A stretch of DNA of 48,596 nucleotides from Sphingosinicella soli (GTDB taxonomy: Bacteria; Pseudomonadota; Alphaproteobacteria; Sphingomonadales; Sphingomonadaceae): contig NZ_JACHNZ010000031.1 in assembly GCF_014199685.1 (NCBI RefSeq), forward strand, positions 1 to 48,596, in the 5' to 3' direction. Position numbers and translations under genes: made by a program. Numbering within the stretch: position 1 is the stretch's first letter; every line of letters begins with the position of its first letter. The notes beneath the pieces are model-generated. The model did no database searches and was not told the DNA's origin. It worked only from the letters and a program-made list of their open reading frames with translations. Below are positions 43,998 to 48,596 of this stretch, piece by piece.

Positions 43998-44389
43998 ATG
44001 TCCTCGCCCACGATCTCGCGGAGCAGGGTTTCGAGTTCCGTGATCTGGAAGGGTTTGCTTACAAAATGCGCTTCACCGTGTGCAACCGGAAGCACCGATG
44101 CGCCGTCATAGCCCGTGGCGAACACGAACGGTATGCCGCGCACCTTCAGAAGATCCGCAACGGCCCAGCTCATCTCGCCGTCGAGATTGACATCAAGGAG
44201 CGCGATGTCCGCATCGGTCGTCTCGGCAAGTGCAAGCGCTTCGTCGAGCCGGGTCGCCGGGCCTTCCATTTCCCAGTCCATGTCCTCGAACAGCGTTTCG
44301 AGGGACATGGCGACCAGCGGAGAATCCTCCACCAGCAAAACCTTCCGCCGGGCCGGTATTTCCTGAGGCGCCGTTGCGACCGTCGTCAT
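43994..44389 (-). CDS. single-domain response regulator
   Basis: A 131-residue receiver domain with no output domain. The acidic pocket is VLLVEDSPL (E21, D22), the phosphorylated residue is D66 (ALLDVNLDG), and the switch residues are T92 (FATGYD) and K112 (SKPF). Such stand-alone receivers relay or drain phosphate in larger alphaproteobacterial circuits. No kinase gene is adjacent, so the partner is unknown. It is divergent from gor across 86 bp. Confidence 0.92.
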   Translation of the reverse strand: MTTVATAPQEIPARRKVLLVEDSPLVAMSLETLFEDMDWEMEGPATRLDEALALAETTDADIALLDVNLDGEMSWAVADLLKVRGIPFVFATGYDGASVLPVAHGEAHFVSKPFQITELETLLREIVGEDI

Positions 44390-44475
44390 CTGACCTTACT
44401 TTCCCTGCGACACCGGACGCGCCCGGCGAACACTACACATCCGTATCTACTGCGACACAGGGGCGAACAGCAAAT

Positions 44476-45819
44476 ATGAATGCATACGACTATGATCTCT
44501 TCGTCATCGGCGCCGGTTCGGGCGGTGTACGCGCGGCCCGGATTTCAGCAGGGTACGGCGCGCGCGTGGCGATCGCCGAGGAGTACCGCGTCGGCGGCAC
44601 ATGCGTGATTCGCGGATGCGTGCCGAAGAAACTGCTCGTCTACGGCGCGCATTTCGCTGAAGACCTTGAAGACGCGCGGCGGTTCGGCTGGACCATAGAG
44701 AGCAAGCGTTTCGACTGGCATACACTGCGCGACAACGTGCTCGCCGAGGTCGACCGGCTCAACGGCGCCTATATTTCCACGCTCGAAACCCAGAAGGTCA
44801 CGATCCTTCACGGCCGCGCGGTGCTTGCCGACGCGCACACCGTGCAGATCGACGGCAAGACCGTCACTGCCGAAAAAATCCTGATCGCGACCGGAGCCCG
44901 TCCGGGCGTCCCCGACTGCGAGGGCGCCGACCTCGGCATCACCTCGAACGAAGTCTTCCATCTCGACGCATTGCCGAAGCGCGTGGTGATCGCGGGCGGC
45001 GGCTATATCGCGAACGAATTCGCAGGCATTTTCAATGAATTCGGCGTGAAGGTGACGATCCTGCTGCGCGGCGACCGTCTGCTGCGCGAATACGACCAGC
45101 AGCTTGCCGAGCGGCTTCAGGCGATCAGCGCGACGAAGGGGATCGATTTCCGCTTCAATGCGCCCTTCGGCAAAGTGGAAAAGCAGGCCGACGGCAGCCT
45201 CCTCGTCCACGCGGGCAAGGACGCGCCCATTGAAACCGACCTGCTCGTTTACGCAATCGGGCGGCCGCCCAACAGCGCTGGCCTCGGCCTTGAGAAGATC
45301 GGCGTCGAACTCTCCGACAACGGCGCCATCAAGGTGGATGCCGACAGCCGCACCAACATCGACAATATCTATGCGGTGGGCGACGTGACCGACCGCGTGC
45401 AGCTGACGCCGATCGCAATCCGCGAGGGCCATGCTTTTGCCGACACTGTTTTCGGCAACAAGCCGTGGCGCGTCGATCACAGCTGCGTCCCCTCCGCCGT
45501 CTTCAGCCACCCGCCGATCGCCGCAGTCGGCCTCACCGAGGCGCAGGCGCGCAATACCTATGGTTCCGTGCGCGTCTATGCGTCGGACTTCCGGCCGATG
45601 AAGAACGTACTGGCGGGCCGAAACGAGCGGTCGCTTTACAAGCTCGTCGTTGATGAAGCGTCGGGGCGCATCCTCGGTGCGCACATGATCGGGCCGGACG
45701 CTGCGGAGATCATGCAGCCTCTCGCGATCGCGGTGAAAGCGGGGCTGACCAAGGCACAGCTCGACGAGACCGTGGCCGTCCACCCGACAATGGCCGAGGA
45801 ACTCGTGCTGATGCGTTAG
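44476..45819 (+). CDS. gor: glutathione-disulfide reductase
   Basis: A 447-residue flavoprotein that reduces oxidised glutathione with NADPH. The FAD site is VIGAGSGGVRAAR, the redox pair is C43/C48 in GGTCVIRGCVPKKL, the NADPH site is VIAGGGYIANEFAG, and the dimer-interface catalytic His is in AVHPTMAEELVLM. The length and order of domains are normal. ATG 44476 begins just before the FAD motif. Its stop overlaps the convergent TetR gene by four bases. Confidence 0.97.
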   Translation: MNAYDYDLFVIGAGSGGVRAARISAGYGARVAIAEEYRVGGTCVIRGCVPKKLLVYGAHFAEDLEDARRFGWTIESKRFDWHTLRDNVLAEVDRLNGAYISTLETQKVTILHGRAVLADAHTVQIDGKTVTAEKILIATGARPGVPDCEGADLGITSNEVFHLDALPKRVVIAGGGYIANEFAGIFNEFGVKVTILLRGDRLLREYDQQLAERLQAISATKGIDFRFNAPFGKVEKQADGSLLVHAGKDAPIETDLLVYAIGRPPNSAGLGLEKIGVELSDNGAIKVDADSRTNIDNIYAVGDVTDRVQLTPIAIREGHAFADTVFGNKPWRVDHSCVPSAVFSHPPIAAVGLTEAQARNTYGSVRVYASDFRPMKNVLAGRNERSLYKLVVDEASGRILGAHMIGPDAAEIMQPLAIAVKAGLTKAQLDETVAVHPTMAEELVLMR

Positions 45820-46433
45820 ATGGCGAGCGCGTGATTGGGGTCGACGACGGCCTCGATCATGCGGTCGATCTCGCTGTGCGCGATGCGGAGCTGGCCATCG
45901 ATCATCAACATCGACAGGCCGTGTACCAGCGACCACGCGCGCAATGCCGCCTTGCGCCGCATGGCGGACGAGAAACGCGGACCCGCGAGGCGGGCGACGG
46001 CGTCCTCGATATTGCCGGTGAGCGGTTCGATGGCGAACATCAGCGAGGCATCGCGGCTGGAATCGATCTGATCGCTGAACATCAGGCGGAAAAGCGCCGG
46101 ATTACGGACCGCGAAGCGAACATAAGCGCGGCCCATTTCGGCAAAGCGCACAGGCGTGACCACGCTGTTCGAAATCGGCTCGATCTGCTCCGCGTTGAGC
46201 CGCTTGAAGCCCTCGACGGCCATCGCGGTGAGCAACGCTTCCTTCGAGGCATAATGGCGATAGACCGCCGCAGGGCTGACCCCCACCTCGCGGGCGACCT
46301 CGCGCAGCGCAAGATCCGCGCAGCCGCGACGCTCGAGAAGGTCCAGACCGGCGTTCAGCAATGCCGTCTGGAGGTTGCCGTGATGATAGCTGGTGGGCGC
46401 TTTGCGCTCATAAACCGGCGACTGTTTCAGCAT
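45816..46433 (-). CDS. TetR/AcrR-family transcriptional regulator
   Basis: A 205-residue repressor. The helix-turn-helix lies at residues 38-62 ([35 protein letters not shown]). The C-terminal ligand domain has the WHG-type features ([38 protein letters not shown]). The start is ATG 46433, with GGGGTG upstream; earlier codons up to 46505 have little support. It is divergent from the DAHP synthase gene across 208 bp, and may regulate itself; the ligand is unknown. Confidence 0.9.
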   Translation of the reverse strand: MLKQSPVYERKAPTSYHHGNLQTALLNAGLDLLERRGCADLALREVAREVGVSPAAVYRHYASKEALLTAMAVEGFKRLNAEQIEPISNSVVTPVRFAEMGRAYVRFAVRNPALFRLMFSDQIDSSRDASLMFAIEPLTGNIEDAVARLAGPRFSSAMRRKAALRAWSLVHGLSMLMIDGQLRIAHSEIDRMIEAVVDPNHALAI

Positions 46434-46535
46434 GATAAAAGCACCCCTGTCCCCCGGACTATGTGAACAATGTACGCATCGAGGGTTAATATCAAGTGCA
46501 TTCATTGCGTTAGCGCCATCTTTTGCGGTGAAGTG

Positions 46536-46552
46536 TTACAATGGTGTTAACC
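46536..46552 (+). promoter_or_regulatory. CtrA-like box upstream of DAHP synthase
   Basis: TTAC-N7-TTAACC, one mismatch to TTAA-N7-TTAA, is 90 bp upstream of the start. The sequence TACAAT within it resembles a -10 element but no good -35 lies at the right distance. The rest of the 208-bp tetR-aroG gap shows no other clear signal. Confidence 0.3.
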
Positions 46553-46641
46553 ACAACCTGAAAAACAGAGGTAACGAACGGGCCGGACGCGCGAGAAAGC
46601 ATTGCTTGCGCTCCTTGATGCGACTCGCCAAAAGGCGCGCG

Positions 46642-48030
46642 ATGAACACGTTCGAGCGATCCTGGAGCCCTGCGGGCTGGCGCAATTTCGAAGCGCGGCA
46701 GCTTCCCGCCTATTCGGACGCGGCCGCACTTGCAGCCGTGGAAGGCGAGCTTTCGAGCTACCCGCCGCTCGTTTTCGCGGGCGAGGCGCGCGCGCTTGAA
46801 GCCCAGCTCGCCGACGTCGCGGCGGGCAAGGCGTTCCTGCTGCAGGGCGGTGACTGCGCGGAGAGCTTCGCGGAGTTCCATCCCAACCACATCCGCGACA
46901 CGTTCCGCGTGCTCCTGCAGATGGCGGTGGTGCTGACCTTCGCAAGCCGCATGCCGGTGGTGAAGGTGGGCCGCCTTGCCGGTCAGTTCGCCAAGCCGCG
47001 CTCGGCGGACATGGAAGACCTGAACGGCGTATCGCTGCCGAGCTATCGCGGCGACATCGTGAACGGGATCGAATTCGACAGCGCCGCGCGGGAGCCCGAC
47101 CCGAAGCGGATGCTGCGTGCCTACATGCAGTCCGCCGCGACGCTCAACCTGCTGCGCGCCTTCGCGCAGGGCGGTTTCGCGAACCTGCATCAGGTCCACA
47201 AGTGGAACCTGGATTTTGTCGGTCACTCGCCGTGGGCCGAGAAATACAAGGATGTCGCCGACCGCATCGGCGACGCCCTCGCCTTCATGGAAGCCTGCGG
47301 CATCAGCCCGGAGACGGTTCCGCAATTGAAGGGCACCGATTTCTACACGAGCCACGAGGCGCTGCTGCTGGGCTATGAGCAGGCGATGACGCGGCAGGAT
47401 TCGCTGACCGGCCGCTGGTACGACACGAGCGCGCACATGCTGTGGGTGGGCGACCGCACGCGCTTCGAAGGGTCGGCGCACATCGAGTTCCTGCGCGGCG
47501 TCGGCAATCCGCTCGGCCTGAAGGCCGGACCGAGCCTGCAGCCGGACATGCTGATCCGCCTGATCGACACGCTCAACCCGGAAAACGTGCCGGGCCGCAT
47601 CACCGTGATCAGCCGCTTCGGCCACGACAAGGTGCAGGACGGCCTGCCGCCGCTCATCCGCGCCGTGAAGCGCGAGGGACGCCACGTCGTGTGGTCGTGC
47701 GACCCCATGCACGGCAACACGATCAAGGCCGGCAGCGGATACAAGACGCGCCCCTTCGACCGGATCCTCGCCGAAGTGCGCGGCTTCTTCGCGGTGCACC
47801 GCGCCGAAGGGACGCACGCGGGCGGCATCCATGCCGAGATGACGGGCCAGAACGTGACCGAATGCACCGGCGGCGCGATGGCGATCACCGACGAAGCCCT
47901 CGCCGACCGCTACCACACGCACTGCGACCCGCGCCTCAACGCCGGACAGAGCCTGGAGCTTGCGTTCCTGCTTGCCGAGTGCATCAAGACCGAGGTCGAT
48001 CACGCCGCGCGAAGCCAGGCGGCCGCTTAG
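46642..48030 (+). CDS. aroG: class II 3-deoxy-7-phosphoheptulonate (DAHP) synthase
   Basis: A 462-residue class II (plant-type) enzyme, first step of the shikimate pathway joining PEP and erythrose-4-phosphate. Visible segments are [41 protein letters not shown]-like [45 protein letters not shown] and [19 protein letters not shown]. Cys and His metal ligands are present. ATG 46642 is chosen because AAAGG lies six bases upstream. A mini-hairpin around CGCC-AAAA-GGCG overlaps that ribosome site. Confidence 0.95.
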   Translation: MNTFERSWSPAGWRNFEARQLPAYSDAAALAAVEGELSSYPPLVFAGEARALEAQLADVAAGKAFLLQGGDCAESFAEFHPNHIRDTFRVLLQMAVVLTFASRMPVVKVGRLAGQFAKPRSADMEDLNGVSLPSYRGDIVNGIEFDSAAREPDPKRMLRAYMQSAATLNLLRAFAQGGFANLHQVHKWNLDFVGHSPWAEKYKDVADRIGDALAFMEACGISPETVPQLKGTDFYTSHEALLLGYEQAMTRQDSLTGRWYDTSAHMLWVGDRTRFEGSAHIEFLRGVGNPLGLKAGPSLQPDMLIRLIDTLNPENVPGRITVISRFGHDKVQDGLPPLIRAVKREGRHVVWSCDPMHGNTIKAGSGYKTRPFDRILAEVRGFFAVHRAEGTHAGGIHAEMTGQNVTECTGGAMAITDEALADRYHTHCDPRLNAGQSLELAFLLAECIKTEVDHAARSQAAA

Positions 48031-48102
48031 ACTCCTGCTCCCCGCTTGCGGAGCCGCGCGGAATAAGGGATCGTCCGACCCTTCCAACGGGGAGGGATGA
48101 CC

Positions 48103-48498
48103 ATGCCGATCGAACTGTATCTTCTTGGCGCCGCCGTGGTGCTCGGCCTCGTTCACGTGCTTTGGGCGGTGAACGTGAAGACCGCGCAGTACGGCACGCA
48201 GTGGAACATGGGCGCGCGCGATGCCGAGATGCCGCCCCTGACGCCGCTCGCCGGCAGGCTGGCGCGGGCGCAGGCGAACTTCTTCGAGACCTTCCCGCTG
48301 TTCGCCGCCGTGCTGCTCGCAGCGGTCGCGGCGGACCGGCTCGGCTGGAAGACGGAGCTCGGCGCGCATCTCTATCTCTGGGCACGCCTGATCTACCTCC
48401 CGCTCTATGCTGCGGGCATCCCCAAGGTGCGGACGCTGGTCTGGCTGGTCTCGCTGGCGGGGCTTGTGCTGGTACTGTCGGCGCTGTTCCTCGGCTGA
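48103..48498 (+). CDS. MAPEG-family membrane protein
   Basis: A 131-residue protein with four membrane segments (IELYLLGAAVVLGLVHVLW, FETFPLFAAVLLAAVAA, LYLWARLIYLPLYAAG, VWLVSLAGLVLVLSALF). The NFFETFPLFAA and YLWARLIYLPLYAAGI patterns are typical of the membrane-associated eicosanoid/glutathione metabolism family. The second ATG (48103) is preferred, since GGAGG is seven bases before it and only touches the first ATG at 48097. The function in bacteria is poorly defined. The stop is four bases from the IS21-like end. Confidence 0.88.
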   Translation: MPIELYLLGAAVVLGLVHVLWAVNVKTAQYGTQWNMGARDAEMPPLTPLAGRLARAQANFFETFPLFAAVLLAAVAADRLGWKTELGAHLYLWARLIYLPLYAAGIPKVRTLVWLVSLAGLVLVLSALFLG

Positions 48499-48502
48499 TC
48501 CC

Positions 48503-48596
48503 TGTCAATCGGCGTCCAAAAGGGACCCCCGATCGGCGTGCAAAAGGGACCCCACCGCGGCGTGGCGATCGGTTGATGTTGAGCGCGAGTTTCGCT
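48503..48596 (+). mobile_element. end of an IS21-family element (truncated by window)
   Basis: From TGT at 48503 the sequence contains two copies of ATCGGCGTxCAAAAGGGACCCC (48508-48529 and 48532-48553), 24 bases apart. IS21 ends begin TG and carry such repeated transposase-binding units with the CAAAAGGGACCCC core. No reading frame is included, so istA/istB should lie just past the window. It stands four bases after the MAPEG stop codon. Confidence 0.7.

Noticed and set aside
46510-48369. 619-codon minus-strand frame opposite the DAHP synthase
   Set aside because: High-GC shadow: it covers a clear enzyme gene, has no motifs, and is Arg/Gly/Ala-rich.
48508-48553. CRISPR repeat start
   Set aside because: Only two 22-base repeats with a 2-base gap occur, matching IS21 end repeats rather than a repeat-spacer array.

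Overview
The window is GC-rich, gene-dense bacterial chromosome. Its gene families and linkage point to an alphaproteobacterium, most likely of the order Sphingomonadales. The signs are a large TonB-dependent receptor of the sphingomonad type, DUF2093 next to xseA, DUF2794 next to cysE, a phoR-pstCAB-phoU-phoB operon without pstS, sdhC-sdhD-sdhA, class II DAHP synthase and PstA with a DUF3333-type N-terminus. This is a judgement from families and synteny; no rRNA or tRNA gene was seen to confirm it.

Layout. 1-1156: mobile DNA, the tail of an IS5-like element followed by a complete IS630-family element inserted in the stop codon of the TonB receptor gene (1154-3970). 4359-8381: DUF2093-xseA on the minus strand, divergent from purD and an aminoglycoside-phosphotransferase-fold protein. 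8500-14998: secreted leucyl aminopeptidase, HD-GYP protein, DUF1003 protein, CNNM/CorC-type transporter, alpha/beta hydrolase and OmpA-like lipoprotein. 15215-16347: Xre-RES toxin-antitoxin pair. 16418-20548: aldo/keto reductase, a small AT-rich TM2 gene, then sdhA-sdhD-sdhC with no sdhB beside it. 20635-26318: DUF6285 with a second phosphotransferase, a soluble globin-like chemoreceptor, SDR, quinone oxidoreductase and panE. 26288-29440: oxyR, a structured intergenic region with a MITE-like inverted-repeat element, a TSUP permease, cysE and DUF2794. 29481-36820: SDR and the phosphate regulon. 36954-39695: a compact four-gene cassette (Tat-exported Gly-rich small protein, PqqD-like protein, HprK-like kinase, nucleotidyltransferase). 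39664-48498: gph, glmU-glmS, a GFA-family protein, a response regulator, gor, a TetR regulator, class II DAHP synthase and a MAPEG protein. The terminus of an IS21-type element starts at 48503.

How parts work together. The pst/pho genes form one phosphate-uptake and sensing unit. glmU and glmS overlap and catalyse consecutive parts of UDP-GlcNAc synthesis. TSUP and cysE may link sulfur transport to cysteine synthesis. oxyR and gor are oxidative-stress functions. The most interesting unit is 36954-39695: a PqqD-type carrier-like protein, an HprK-related kinase and a nucleotidyltransferase are translationally coupled behind a small exported protein. This resembles the tailoring part of a peptide-modification (RiPP-like) system but lacks its usual protease and cyclase.

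A second theme is insertion at TA dinucleotides inside stop codons. Both the IS630 element and the 27329-27470 inverted-repeat element sit in the TA of a stop codon and rebuild it, so the host reading frames are intact.
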